Positions 23,501 through 34,804 of a stretch of DNA of 64,000 bases are shown here, piece by piece (position 1 is the first letter of the stretch; every line of letters begins with the position of its first letter). Below the pieces are notes generated by a model. The model saw nothing but the letters and a program-made list of their open reading frames with translations, did no database searches and had not been told where the DNA came from. The position numbers and the translations under genes were made by a program. The DNA is from Gibbula magus (Eukaryota > Mollusca > Gastropoda > Trochida > Trochidae), in NCBI GenBank assembly GCA_936450465.1, contig OW388291.1:34386656-34450655 (forward strand). Reading direction: 5' to 3'.

Positions 23501-23540
23501 TTGAATGAGGCTTCATTTCAGTAATTAACAACCACTGCTA

Positions 23541-23846
23541 GGGTGAGGTGAGTTGAGGTGAGGTGAGGTTTAACGCTGCTTTCAGGAGTATTTCACTTCC
23601 ATGACGGCTGCTAGTATTACGGCAGGGAGACAACCTGCAACGCCATGTGGTTATGCATTGCAATGAAACTTGTGAGCATCAGCTGGAACTAGTGAACCAT
23701 GGGTGGTACTGCACTGAAATTCAGTGTAGCATTGCACCGAAACCTTACTGCATTCTCCACAGTAGATAAAGATGTCAATCAACTGGCAGGACAAAGACCT
23801 TTTGATCCGAAGTAGAACACGCTAACCGCTGCACCGTCCCGACCCA
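23541..23846 (-). mobile_element. Main SINE family copy, duplicated unit A
   Basis: Full-length or nearly so: a short (gaggt)n tail, tttaacgctgctttcaggag, atgcattgcaatgaaacttg, aaccatgggtggtactgcac, then a tRNA head with degraded B box (cttttgatccgaag precedes the A-box end ctaaccgctgcaccgtcccg). Together with 23847-24012 it forms the left unit of a tandem duplication whose right unit is 24013-24455. Confidence 0.85.
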
Positions 23847-23927
23847 GCAGCTATAGGGTTAAACCTACACTGTTGTCACTCCCTGCACATATTGATACAT
23901 ACTGCTTGCTTGAGATCGAGGCAGAGA

Positions 23928-23988
23928 GTGAGTGAATGAGTGAGTTATTGTTTAACGCCGCTTCGGCAATATCGCAGCCATTAGCGGC
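23928..23988 (-). mobile_element. Truncated (ctca)n-tailed SINE with 14-bp target duplication
   Basis: The insert reads gtgagtgaatgagtgagtta, then ttgtttaacgccgcttcggc and a short end. It is bounded by identical 14-mers gatcgaggcagaga at 23914-23927 and 23989-24002. The gtgagtgag...ttaacgccgctt sequence is the 3' end of a SINE type common in abalone and other molluscs (established knowledge); only about 61 bp was inserted. The uninterrupted ancestral site survives in the duplicate at about 24433-24450. Confidence 0.85.
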
Positions 23989-24012
23989 GATCGAGGCAGA
24001 GAATGACACAAC

Positions 24013-24365
24013 GTGAGGTGAGGTGAGGTGAGGTGAGGTGAGGTGAGGTGAGGTGAGGTGAGGTGAGGTGAGGTGAGGTAATTTGGGATTAAATGCCCCT
24101 TTCAGGATCATTTCACTTGTATCACTGCTGCTAGTATTGCAGGGAGAAAGCCCGCAATGCCATGTTGCTATGCGTTGCGGTGAAACCTGCGAGCAAAAGC
24201 TGGAACTAGCAAACCTTGGGTGGTACTACGCTGAAATTCAGTGTAGCATTGCACCCATACCTTACTGTGTGTAGAATAGTTCTCTACTGCAGACAAAGTT
24301 GCCGTGTCCCTGAAGGGATTCGAACCCCGGACCTCTTGATCCGAAGATGCACCATCCCACCCAAA
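24013..24365 (-). mobile_element. Main SINE family copy, duplicated unit B, best tRNA head
   Basis: A tail of about 13 (gaggt) units (24013-24079) is followed by the full body and a near-perfect B box (gggattcgaaccccggacct on the plus strand, i.e. GGTTCGAATCC on the minus strand) near 24305-24325. The A-box end is shortened (gatgcaccatcccaccc). This copy best shows the family design: tRNA-like head, about 200-bp unique body, pentameric tail. Confidence 0.9.
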
Positions 24366-24455
24366 GCAGCTAAAGGGTTAAATCGTTAATGTTGTCATTT
24401 CACGCACATATTGATTCATACTTTCTGGAGAGGTAGAGAATGACACAACATGAAC

Positions 24456-26124
24456 TTTGTTGTGAAAGATTTGCAGAAGTCGCCATAGAGAATGAGCTTG
24501 TGACAGATGGCTATGTTTGCTCAGTACCTCATTAATCACCAATCTGTCCTCGCAGTCAGGGGAAACTGTTAGGAAATTGCTTCATCTGTTGATGCCTGAT
24601 ATCAACTCAAATGAACGGCCATTGTGTGTGTAGCAGGAAATCAAGAAAGCAAATTATGGACACAAAGACTCAAACTGTTCAGAAAATTACTTTATTAAGA
24701 AGAAGGTTCCGACTTTCTAAGTTAATTTTGGAGAACATTTCGTGCGTGATAAAAGAAAAGTAAAAAAAATTCCGATTTCATTTTAAGTAACTATTCGTGA
24801 AAAAAAAAAATGACCCAAAGATTTTTTAACATATACAGAACATGAGTGGTCATGACAGTGATAAATTTTGTATGCTTTCTTGAAACCACTCTAATAGACT
24901 AATACATAACAATTATATCGATATATAATTTGGTGTGAGTGTTTTTCTGAAGGATTTATTCATTAGATCTCAGATTTACTTGAATCTCGTCATCGAGTCT
25001 CCACACATGGAACAGTTTGTTTACATGTATTCATCAGATAAAATATTTCCTTAGCATTTCTGGATAAGCCCATTATGGTGAAGTACGTGACTTAGCAGGA
25101 CAAAAAGAAAATGTTTAGGTATCTTAGCAGCCTCTAATATTTTTAACATTATCGATTGAAATCTATTTGATTCAAAGAGACACCATAATAGGTTTTTATT
25201 GAACAGTATTTTACCAGTTGTCTGCAACTTTTCTGGCTATGGTGAAATGGAAACACATGAACAATTTCTCTGTAGCTCATCAGGCTTGGAAAAATACATT
25301 ATGTACGGTTGAACATTTTCAGAAATAGTTCATCCTGCTCAATGACGTGACAGGATCATTTCTATCCGCAAGGGTACCAAATCCCCTGACTCTTCTCTGT
25401 ATTTGATAAAGCTACATTTGTACCAGTAATATTTCCATCAGTGGAGAATTAATGTCAACTACTGTATGCTACCTCTGATGCAATCCTGCTATCAAGATAG
25501 CGCATCAGCCCAAGTCATTTAACATAATTGTTTCAACATTGAGTTTCCAGACACAATTGATACAACCTTTAGCTGCCCAGACACGCCACAGTTTCACACA
25601 AACTGCACACATACCAACCTTCTGAACTAACAAATGACCCGTCTGTTTCCAGCATAGCATTTCAAACCTAAATAAATGTCAACCTTTCAAAATAATTGCC
25701 TGGTACAGAGTATTCACATGGCTCTTCAAGCAGCCACTGTAGTCAAAGTGGGCCCCAGCTTATACAACCAACTATTCAGGCAACTTCGCCTATGTCATGT
25801 TCAAACTAATTTACTCTTCAAAGGGTCAGGTTCATAAAAATATTTTCAGTTGGTCTATTGGTAAGAATTTTTAGGCTTTCCTAGAAAATAAGTAAAATAC
25901 TAGAATTCCTGAAGGAAAATATCTGTAATTTTGAAAATGAATATGAAATGTAATGGAGAATGGCTATATAATTTGTTTTTGCAGATCTGAAAGCCTGTTA
26001 CAAAGATCCAAGAGGGAAAACATAAAAGGAGTCAAGTGTAGCTTCCTTAATGCTCCTTTTCTCTTATCTGAATCAATTTTGTTATTCCTGTAAGTAAATT
26101 TTGTCTGCTTACAACGAAAGTGAC
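24456..26124. other. Non-genic stretch
   Basis: No gene recognised. Segment 24460-24650 is somewhat GC-richer and repeat-free. The remainder is AT-rich with scattered short open frames lacking support. Confidence 0.3.
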
Positions 26125-26440
26125 ATGAGATGGGTTGTAGTTTAATGCCACTTTCAAAAGTATTTCACTTATATCTAGTGGCTAGTATCATTGCAACAAG
26201 AAAGCTCATTGTGGCCATGTACTGCGATGAAACACAGAGAGCATCAGAACTATAGCAAACTATGGGTAGTACTGTGCTGGAATTCACTTCAGCATTGCTC
26301 CCGAACCTTACTGCATGTAGAACAGTTCTCTAAAGCAGATAAAGTTGTCGAACACTTCAGCATTGCCCCCAAACCTTACTGCATGTAGAACAGTTCTCTA
26401 AAGCAGATAAAGTTGTCGAACACTTGGCAGGGTTTACAAC
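26125..26440 (-). mobile_element. Main SINE family copy with internal 68-bp tandem duplication
   Basis: The body is recognisable from gtagtttaatgccactttca to aacagttctctaaagcagat. The segment 26285-26352 (starting cacttcagcattgctcccga) is repeated as 26353-26420 (cacttcagcattgcccccaa) with two mismatches. The copy ends at gcagggtttacaacgca, a decayed B box; the rest of the head is lost. Confidence 0.85.
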
Positions 26441-29137
26441 GCAGAGTGAAGCTTGATTTGCAATTAATTTATTATCATTCATTTGACTTCATTTAATTTC
26501 TTGATATTACTGGAAAACCTTATTAGTAAAGATTGTTCTAAGTATTTTCAAACAGATCAAACAAGCAGCAAATTTGCATTTTATAAATTATTTTCAGAAA
26601 CATAAGTCGCATAAAAAAAATGTGTTTGAAAGTCGGATGGAGCCTGTCCCAGAGTGTTGCATTAGGCCCGGTTTGATTTACGCATGTGCCATAGATTACG
26701 TACATCTTGCAGTCACGAGCTCTCAGCTCAAGATGTCCATGTGTTTATTGCACATCTTGATGTTGTTGCGGACATACTTCATCACAGCTTCACATCACTA
26801 ATAGCTTTAAGTATATTCACTGTAAGCTGTGTTTGAACATTCATTATAGTCATGTAGGTCTTGCCTTTCATAACACATACCAAAAGGATCACTTTCAGAT
26901 TCACGTACTCTGGTCGAGATTACTTACTTGAGTATATAATCACCTATCATTAGCTATTTCTTGAGCAAACACTTAAAACCCTTACTGTGCTTCTGTGTTT
27001 GACTGTAGATTTAATGATGATTGAACCTTTAGCAAGTCTAGATGGTTAATTTAATGAACCATGTTCCCAGAAAAGTTTCAGGATAATTTGCCTAAACTAT
27101 TAGTTTTCATTAAATTTGGATAGGTTCCTATTTGTTGAAAACTCTCCAAAATGACCCTCATTGCTTGTGGGCTAGGAACATCAATGAATAATTCACTATT
27201 TTTTTTAATTTCATTTCATGTTTTAAAAAAAACTTCTTTGTTTTGGATAACAAGCTTCATTTTAGTTCAATGAAATAACTGGTAATTTCACACGTGCTAG
27301 TATCTAGGTAAGAAATACATTTATTTACCCATAGGGTTGAAAATAACCGAGTGATATATCACGTTTGCCTCATCCATTGTTTCACCACAAGTTCCAGTAT
27401 TTCGTTGTTGGTGATGTCATAAAATGATAGTTTGTGACATCACTGTAGCTTGCCATCGCAAGAGAAATTGGATATTCCTAACTACTTTTACGTGAGTCAA
27501 ATGGAATAGAATGGGTTATAACGAAATTATTACCCTTGAAGGCTCGGCAATACGAAAATTAACACTTGGTTCGTAAAAGTAATATGACACACTTCCTTGG
27601 ATAATAATCTCTATATATTTTAAAAGAAATAATATATTTAGACAAAAACGAAAGACAAAATAATAGCAAGATAAATATTTCAAAACATTTTGGTAAAATG
27701 AAATTCAAATCTTATCAAAAAGATAAGTTGAAATTTGAAGAACTTTCTCTGCACATAAACTTGCACTTCAAAGAAATGATAACATATGATGAAGTTTCAC
27801 CCCAAAAAATACTCCAGCTCTGCAACACATAAAAAAGAGAGAAGATTGATTTCCACGAAACGACTAGCACCAGCTGAATGGAACAGCCTCTGCAACCCAT
27901 ATATCAGCTGAAGTGCTGCAGGGACTGGCTTTAACTTATACAGCGCAGTTTTTTCCAGGAATAAATTAAATTGATTTTACTCCGTGAAACACTTTTTGAA
28001 GTTAAAATGCACATGCAGCAGGAGCAACACTCCCTCAGGGTTCGGATTCTGCGTTTCCTACTTTCTCATTGTTTGGAAAGCAACTAAATAATTACATTTG
28101 GGACTTGCGGAACTTGAGTTTAGACGTCCAAAATATGAAAACATTTTTCAAGTTCTTTAAAATTGAGGGAAGTTCTACAATTTGCCGAATTCATATTTTC
28201 CATTGGATGAATTTTTTAAAATGTTGTTTGAGTATTAAATATTTTCTATGAATTTAGATTTTGTTTGACCATCATCAACTCAGTACAGAATCCCTTAGAT
28301 GCAGTGAGGACAGGACAGACCGAAACTACATATGTTAATGAAATATAAACTTCACATTACATTTAATATAAGGCAGTAGTATGAAAACTACCTTTTGATA
28401 ATGATAATCCTATGGGGTTTTGCCATTTGTAGATTATAGGGGAAAAAACAAGGTTCATATTCAGTTGCGTATTGTATGATTATAGAGTAATATATATGAT
28501 AATGAAAGCGCTTGCCTGTCAGTTACTGGCACTATAGTTTTACTTGAACGATGGCGTTTAACAAACTCAACTCTCTCGGGAATATCGAAATCTGAAACTG
28601 ATCTTTGTTCCAAAAACATTGCATCAATTAAAGAAATATCATTACCATACATGCAATAAAATTAAATTGATAATGTAAGCGTATACACCTCTTTGGAAGT
28701 TGTATCTTATTATAATAAGTAAAAGTTACAGGCCGTAAAACCCTTATGTGTAGGTCTTTTTTTGCATTACCGCCAATGTCAGTTTGTGCAAGCAATAGAC
28801 TTGTACAAATTTGAAATTAACCCAGATCAGATTATTTGTGTTTTTCAGAGATAAAAGATTATCATCTCCAATTATAAGAACAATGATATAAAAGCAATGA
28901 ACTAAACTGATGAGTTATATGCCTTTTGCAAGAATATTTGTGACCAATTATAGTTACCGACGCCCACCACAGCTAGATGTCAGTTTCCCTGGATGTAATG
29001 CAGAGTAAGTGGAGATAACATTATAAAATTTATTGCTGCTTTCTGTAAATTAAACTTACCATATTATTGCAGAGGAAATCTTGCAATACCTAATACCGCT
29101 GTGGAGCTGGATTGTGGTGAATTAAACCAGCAATTGT
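26441..29137. other. Non-genic stretch
   Basis: Largely featureless AT-rich DNA. 27330-27440 contains gtgatgtcat and gtgacatcac in inverted relation (gtgatgtcataaaatgatag, then tttgtgacatcac), a small imperfect hairpin. A possible 23-codon coding-like end on the minus strand at 26723-26791 is treated under findings. Confidence 0.3.
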
Positions 29138-29432
29138 TTGGAGGTGAGAGTTTAATGCTGCTTTTGAGAGTATTTCGCTTATATCACGGCTGCTAGTATT
29201 ATTGCAGGGAGAAAGCCTGCAACACCATTGTGGCTTTGCATTATGGTGAAACCTGCGAGCTTCCACTTGAACTAGGAAACCATGAAATTCAGTGTAGCAT
29301 TGCACCTAAATCTTTATACTCCATCAACAACAGTTCTCTACAGGCTCAACAGTTATCAAACTACTAACAGGATTTGAACCTAGCAAGTCTTAATCCGAAA
29401 CCAAACGCACTAACCACTGCACTATCCTGTTG
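29138..29432 (-). mobile_element. Main SINE family copy, full head
   Basis: Runs from gagagtttaatgctgctttt through ttattgcagggagaaagcct and aacagttctctacaggctca to the tRNA-like head: aggatttgaacctagcaagt (B box on the minus strand) and cactaaccactgcactatcc (A box). The (gaggt)n tail is reduced to one unit. Flanking ttgtttgga and ttgcttgaa could be a decayed target duplication. Confidence 0.85.
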
Positions 29433-30727
29433 CTTGAAACTAACAAACCATGAGTCACATAAGCTATAAACACAGGGCCTCATGTTGTGTCTTCTAAACA
29501 GGCGGTTACCTATTATGCAAACAAGGAAGACAACTCGTACTAACAGGAAGATCTAATGATGAAACAGTATACTACCCATGGATAAGGGCCAGACACCTCT
29601 CTCAATAAATAACCCTGACAAGGGCTTGAAGGATTATCTCTCCTGCCCTGAACAGGATTACTCAACCCTATTTCAGAAGCAAGTTTACAAACACTACTGT
29701 TTTTACAGTTTTAGATTTTCACCTGGTAATGGCCTCAACTGGGAGTTTCATTACCTTAAATGAGTTTTGAGAAAGACAATTTCTTTCTCAAAGATATCTT
29801 CAAACAAGGTTTCGGAAGACGATCAAAATGTACAAACCATGTTGTCAGATTATCTTGACTCAGACGCCCACTTTGCCTGGGAAGATTCTACATCCTTTTA
29901 GATATATATATGTATATTGAAAGATCACTTGGAAACACTAAAAATCAGCTATTCTAATATACAAGGTTTAAAATGCAGAAAAAAGGTTACAAAAAGCAGT
30001 GACTTGAGTCAAGTTATAAATGATATTGTCCCCATATAATCACTTTTGTTTGCTGTTTTTGTTGGTAAAACAATAGCTTATCTTACAGTTGTGATACTCT
30101 ATATTAGTCAAATTAGAATATAATTTTAAAATCAATCAAATTAAAAACATAATTGAAGTATTGCATAAAAAGAACAGATCAACAAAGAACTGAACTAAAT
30201 TTACATTAAACACATAATATTTCATATATAAAACACTGATAAACTCATTGACTTTAATGTGAAATGCTATACTTGTTCCAAGTCTCACAACATAGAAATG
30301 CACATTAAAACAGAAAAAACAAACCGTTTTAGATATTTGATTATTTAAACCAGATCATGACAAGCCTTTTCCATTAGGTTTCCTAGTATAGTGTGTGGAG
30401 GTCTAGAGTAGCCAACTTGTGTCAATGAAAGCCTGTAGAGCTCAGGTTCTTCTTCCCTCGTATGTAGCACTAGCTGGCTAATTGAATAGTTGATGGTAAT
30501 TGCTTTTGGAGGCTTTAAGTATAACTAATGGCTGTACAGTCCATCATTTATTAGCCAAGGAGAGAAGAGACCAACTGAGCAGGTGCTTGCGTAGCATTAA
30601 GTTCACCTGATGATCACAATGTAGTCCTGCCCCATGACTGTATACACAATGAGCATTTAATACAGTCTAGATCCTAAGGAACAAGTCTAGACAATTAGAA
30701 TACACACCATCTGGATAGTGAACAAAC
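29433..30727. other. Non-genic stretch
   Basis: No supported gene or repeat. The open frame at 29578-29763 shows no recognisable motif or splice support. Confidence 0.3.
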
Positions 30728-30860
30728 CTAACATTGTTATATTTGGGATAATACTACCTTCAAAAGTACAGGTTCTTGTACTATTTCGGATTGGAACCCA
30801 CACACTCAGTCATGGTCAATATTCCCCGCCATATTGGTTCTCATTTAAACTGAAAAAATA
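30728..30860 (-). mobile_element. Second tRNA-derived SINE family, copy 2
   Basis: Shares aacattgttatatttgggat, acaggtt and an inverted B box (ggattggaacccacacactc) with the copy at 6262-6420. The A-box side has decayed beyond recognition. Confidence 0.5.
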
Positions 30861-30889
30861 ACTGACCACTTCATACTTTCAAACACCAT

Positions 30890-31075
30890 TAAGGTATTGT
30901 ACCTCAAGCCACATCCCAAATTTTGTTATCCTATCTTAAACGGTTTCTGAGAAAAGCTGTCCCTTTTAACTTCGAAGGACAGACAGATAAAACCAAGGAT
31001 GGATGCATAGATGGATGGAGAACAATCCTTCATCTTCCTTCCACTTCGTGACAGGGTATAACAAAACCACATTGA
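30890..31075. repeat. Decayed dispersed repeat ending in ccacttcgtgacagggtata
   Basis: The run acggtttctgagaaaagctg, ggacagacagataaaa, gatggatggagaacaatcct and ccacttcgtgacagggtata matches the layout of a dispersed repeat I know from molluscan and other lophotrochozoan genomes (a 'gacagacagacggac' run followed by 'cttcgtggcggggtata'). Only one copy is in this window, so the assignment rests on recall. Confidence 0.4.
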
Positions 31076-32097
31076 CAAACTTAAAGGCTAAATTCTAGTT
31101 TAATATATCACAATGTAGTGAGACCATTACAGTATAGTAATCCCTGTAATCCACCTACCGGTATGAAGACATTATAAAATATAAAAAATTCCTTCTACTA
31201 TTTTCAAAGATAATCCTTGTAATGCCTATAAGTGAATCATCCTACAGTGTCATTCTGCACTTTTTCACTTGCTTTCACAAATTCTTTATGCATCTTTGGT
31301 TAAAAATAGTCAGTCAAATTCTTTCCCTGGATCTGATCAGCATCCAGGAATTTTCAAAGGAGGGGAATCACCCCAGGGGTCCATCAAGTTTCTTTCTCAA
31401 AAGGGGGATACAAACCCCCATGAACCCCCCACTGAATGGAATTACAGATCATCTAGAAAGCATTTCAGGTTTGAGATAAGAATATGTAATATTGGATTGG
31501 TATTAATGGAAGATATTGGTTTAGCTTTTGAATTTTTTTCCTGCTATTCCCCGAATGAACATGAAACAGCAGCATCTCGGTTTGACATTATAGCGTCTTG
31601 CAAATTTGCCGACATTTTCAGGAAATAAATCAAATTTGAAGAAAGGACTCAAGACTAAATCAGTTCTCGCATCTTCAACAGTTCCCATGTATTGATTTTT
31701 TAGCTTTGATTTGGGCAACAGTGTTTTTTGAAGCCTGGTCACCAAATCCATACCACTTGCCGAGATTTTGATAAATTTGGTTTCTAGAATTGAGTATGTT
31801 TTTCCTTCCTTGTCTCCAAAGTGTCTGATGATTTAAGCTATTCTTGTCCTACAGCTTTCTAATTAGGAGGAAGCTTTTGTCATGTGTCGAAGCATCCTTG
31901 AAGAATAACAATTTCTTTTGAACTGTAGTTCTCTATCAAGATGGCAGGGAGGAAGTATGATCTATCATTCGGATTTAAATAAACATCAAACGTCTCAAAA
32001 CTCATCAATAATCATTGAGGCTTTGCTACAAGTCACTAAACATGATTCCCAAGAAACTACTTTTAACCATTTTACTCCAATTGAATATCAAATGCTT

Positions 32098-32165
32098 GTA
32101 TTTATGCAGGGAGAAAGCCTGCACTATCACCGTGGATATGTATTGTGTTGAAACTTGTAAGCAAG
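32098..32165 (-). mobile_element. Main SINE family, short internal fragment
   Basis: From atgcagggagaaagcctgca through ccgtggatatgtattgtgtt to gaaacttgtaagca: the middle of the 3' body only, without tail or head. Confidence 0.6.
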
Positions 32166-32292
32166 CATAAGAAGTAACAAATAAAGGGTGAAACCGCATT
32201 AATTGCAAATGCAATAAAGAATGAAATTGTGAATTGAGCTCTGACAGGGTGGTATTCTCCCCAGGGCAGACATTTATCAACATGGTATCAAT

Positions 32293-32600
32293 CGAGGTGA
32301 GGCGACTTGGGCTTCACTGCTTGCAAGAGCATTTTACATATATCATAGCTGCTAGTTATATTGCAGGGAGAAAGCCTGCAACACCATTAAACCTATGCAT
32401 TTCAGTGAAACCTGCAAGCAATTACTGGCATTATTGAACACTGGGTGCTACTGAAATTGAATTGCACCCAAACCTAACTGCAAGTAGAATTGTTGTCCAC
32501 CGAAGACAAAGTTGTCAAGGTCCTGGTGGGATTCAAACACTAAACCTCATGATTAAAAGTTGAATAAACTAACAACTGCGTATTCCTGCCCCCTTGACCA
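32293..32600 (-). mobile_element. Main SINE family copy, nearly full length
   Basis: Two (gaggt/gaggc) tail units, gcttcactgcttgcaagagc, ttgcagggagaaagcctgca, gtgaaacctgcaagcaatta, then a head with inverted B box (tgggattcaaacactaaacc) and a decayed A box (aactaacaactgcgtattcc). Confidence 0.8.
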
Positions 32601-32692
32601 AGCCTGAGGTGAAACTAGGACAAAATTTATTAACTACAGTCCTTGAGTATGCTTGTATAAAATAATATTTAAAAAATCAGCATGATGTCACT

Positions 32693-33060
32693 TTAAAGGG
32701 GCTGGAGCATGCTTTTTGCACATTTTATTTTTTCAAATTTCCCATTTATAATGATAGTTCATGCCATTTATATTTACCTTAGAGGGTAAAACATCCTATT
32801 ACACAAACCAATTATCTGTAGTGGTAATAACGCTGTTGCGTATAGAGCAAAAAATGCATGGAGGCCATTTTAATGTGAACACAATTTATTATTTTGAATT
32901 ACCATACAAAAATGATTCCCATGGCTTTACCAAACCATGTACATGCATTCTTTAACTTGATTTTCCGAAGAGCGAAGGGTCTTTTACTGTTGGTGACCAT
33001 ATTTTTTCAAATACATTTCATCAACTTATTTGAGCAAAATAATTTGCTTTAAGCATATTA
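32693..33060 (+). mobile_element. TTAA-flanked MITE family, decayed copy
   Basis: Starts at TTAA (32693-32696) followed by aggggctggagcatgctttt, tgcacattttattttttcaa and, further in, agagggtaaaacatcctatt, ccattttaatgtgaacac and tggctttaccaaaccatgta. These blocks occur in the same order on the minus strand of the complete copy at 60464-61010. The right end has decayed, so the boundary near 33060 is approximate. Confidence 0.75.
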
Positions 33061-33627
33061 TTCACTGAAAACTTCCTTGTGTAGCTCATGTTCTTCCTGT
33101 CAGACCAAAGGGAAACACCTCATACTTATCTTTCCTCCTCAGTGTAAACACAATGGCCATGACTTACTTGTGAGCCTATAGATAGCATGACACATACAAA
33201 AGTAGGGCAATCTTAGCTATCTTTTATCACAAACTAATCAACAAGTTATCCTTGTTGTCAAGTTGTTAACCTCACTTTGAACAATGTTTGACAAGATGCT
33301 AACAATGTCTTTCCATCTCATGAGACTTGTATAGGAATGAGTAGCGATTTTGTTGGAAACTGAACTCCAGGTCTTGAAGTAACTAGTGGAATTCTAGCAT
33401 TTTCTAGTGAACTTATCATTTAGCGAGTAAATATTGAAAACTTTTGTTAGCAAAACACCATCACACTTTGTTTTGGATGACAAATTAACTTTTAGATATC
33501 TATAGCCAAGCATGTCTAAATGTGCCTGGAAGTCTGAAACATATTCAATACGATTTGTTGATTTTTAAAATTTTTAGCGAGATGAGATTATATTTGTTGG
33601 TACAATTATCATTATTTTCACCTTTAG

Positions 33628-34103
33628 CTGCAGTTAATGTAGGGAGAAAGCTTGCAACACAACTGGCTATGATTTACACAGAAAAATAGAGCCATGGGTT
33701 CTGTAGCTCATAGAATCTGTATTGTTTGCAAATCCGAAATAAACTGTTCTCAACTTGTTCTAGAGCTCGAAAATAGGTTCTACAATTTAGAATCCCCATT
33801 GGCCAAGAAATCTGCACAAAACATTGCAGCTCTCGAGACCTATTGGTACTGGAGAAGAAGATTAAAAGAGGCTTTTAAGGTTGTGACCCCAGTGACTGCA
33901 TTTGGGGTCACAGGGTCATGAAATCTACAATTTACAAGTTGCCATGCCATAAGCCCAAGCTAAAAATGCATTTAGGTGCAGCCAATGGTGTTACAACCCA
34001 AATGGCAGTGTAGCATTGCAACCACATATTACATGTTAAAGATTTCTCTACAGAAAATAAAGTTACCAAATCAGTTCCAGTATCTGATTATACTATGCTA
34101 TCA
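33628..34103 (-). mobile_element. Main SINE family copy split by another repeat
   Basis: The left part (33628-33700) has tgtagggagaaagcttgcaa and agccatgggt; the right part (about 34004-34103) has ggcagtgtagcattgcaacc, gatttctctacagaaaataa and the A-box end ctatgctatcaccc. Between them, about 33701-34003 belongs to a different, glutamate-codon-free repeat (next entry). The split is best explained by insertion into the SINE. Confidence 0.5.
33701..33965. repeat. Dispersed repeat related to 57350-57930, nested in SINE
   Basis: Shares gttctacaatttagaatccc, cattggccaagaaa, ctcgaga, gagaagaagat and ggggtcacagggtcatgaaa with the larger copy at 57350-57930. In both loci the words 'caatttataatccccattggcca' and 'ggggtcacagggtca' alternate, which suggests a repeat built from approximately 130-bp sub-units. 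Confidence 0.55.
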
Positions 34104-34322
34104 CCCTCCTCTCATGGCATAACTCGGGCCAGTCTCAATCACTGTCTAATTTAAGGCCTTTCTGCATTTCCTTAACTTTCATGTACTAGCATAGTAGAGT
34201 GCACTATAAAGTTCAGGTTCAGCACGGCAGTACACAAGCATAGGAAAGTTAGGGAAATGTGTCAAGGAAGGCTGAAAGTAGCTAGTGATGAAAAATGGCG
34301 AGTTATGCCTTCTGGGGAAGTT
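34104..34322. mobile_element. Foldback MITE, second copy
   Basis: Left arm ggcataactcgggccagtct, then aatttaaggcctttctgcat; right arm, reverse-complemented, ggcataactcgccatttttc, then cttgacacatttccctaact. These match the arms of the 213-bp element at 21326. The left terminus is worn (ctcctctcatggcataac against aacttccccagaaggcataa), and no clear target duplication remains. It abuts the A-box end of the preceding SINE. Confidence 0.7.
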
Positions 34323-34513
34323 CCCTCTCCCCTTTACAAGAGGCTGCAAATCAGAAATTCCAAATTCAACACAAAATTCAAATACATAGTGCCTTCTTTT
34401 ACAAAGCACCAAAGGTACTATAGATGAAACTAGTGTTATGTTAAGAATGAGAGTTAGTTGACCTTAGAAAACATTGCTTGGCTTGTTCTACTTACTTATA
34501 AGCCAAGTGAAAG

Positions 34514-34804
34514 AGTTACTGCTCTGGAGTCGGTGTTACGAGATGGGAATTGATTTTGCGCCAAGTGTCCTCTCTGGAGAATATTGGCAGTAACCGTGCT
34601 CATGCATCATCCCGAGCTTACATTGAGTAACAGAGGTCCGACCAAAGCACGCCTATTGTTGCCCAACAGGGACTTGCTCTTACAAGGAAATACATCGATT
34701 CACTGAGACTTGTCGCTCAGAAGAAGATTGTCCATCCTTCGAGGAGTACATTGCTTAGACGGTTAGGATGGCAGGCAATTCAAGCCCTAGACAGAATTGT
34801 GTAG
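34514..34804 (+). pseudogene. Open frame of 96 codons with one internal stop
   Basis: A single frame is open from 34514 to the TAG at 34802-34804 except for TAA at 34628-34630. The conceptual product looks protein-like (GVTRWELILRQVSSLENIG near the start; VAQQGLALTRKYIDSLRLV and LLRRLGWQAIQALDRIV near the end, the latter predicted amphipathic helices). I do not recognise the family. There is no ATG near the upstream end. It could be a decayed exon or a transposon-derived fragment; chance cannot be excluded. Confidence 0.25.

Noticed and set aside
24300..24365. A tRNA gene suggested by a near-perfect B box
   Set aside because: The B box is part of the SINE head; the A box is damaged and no cloverleaf forms.
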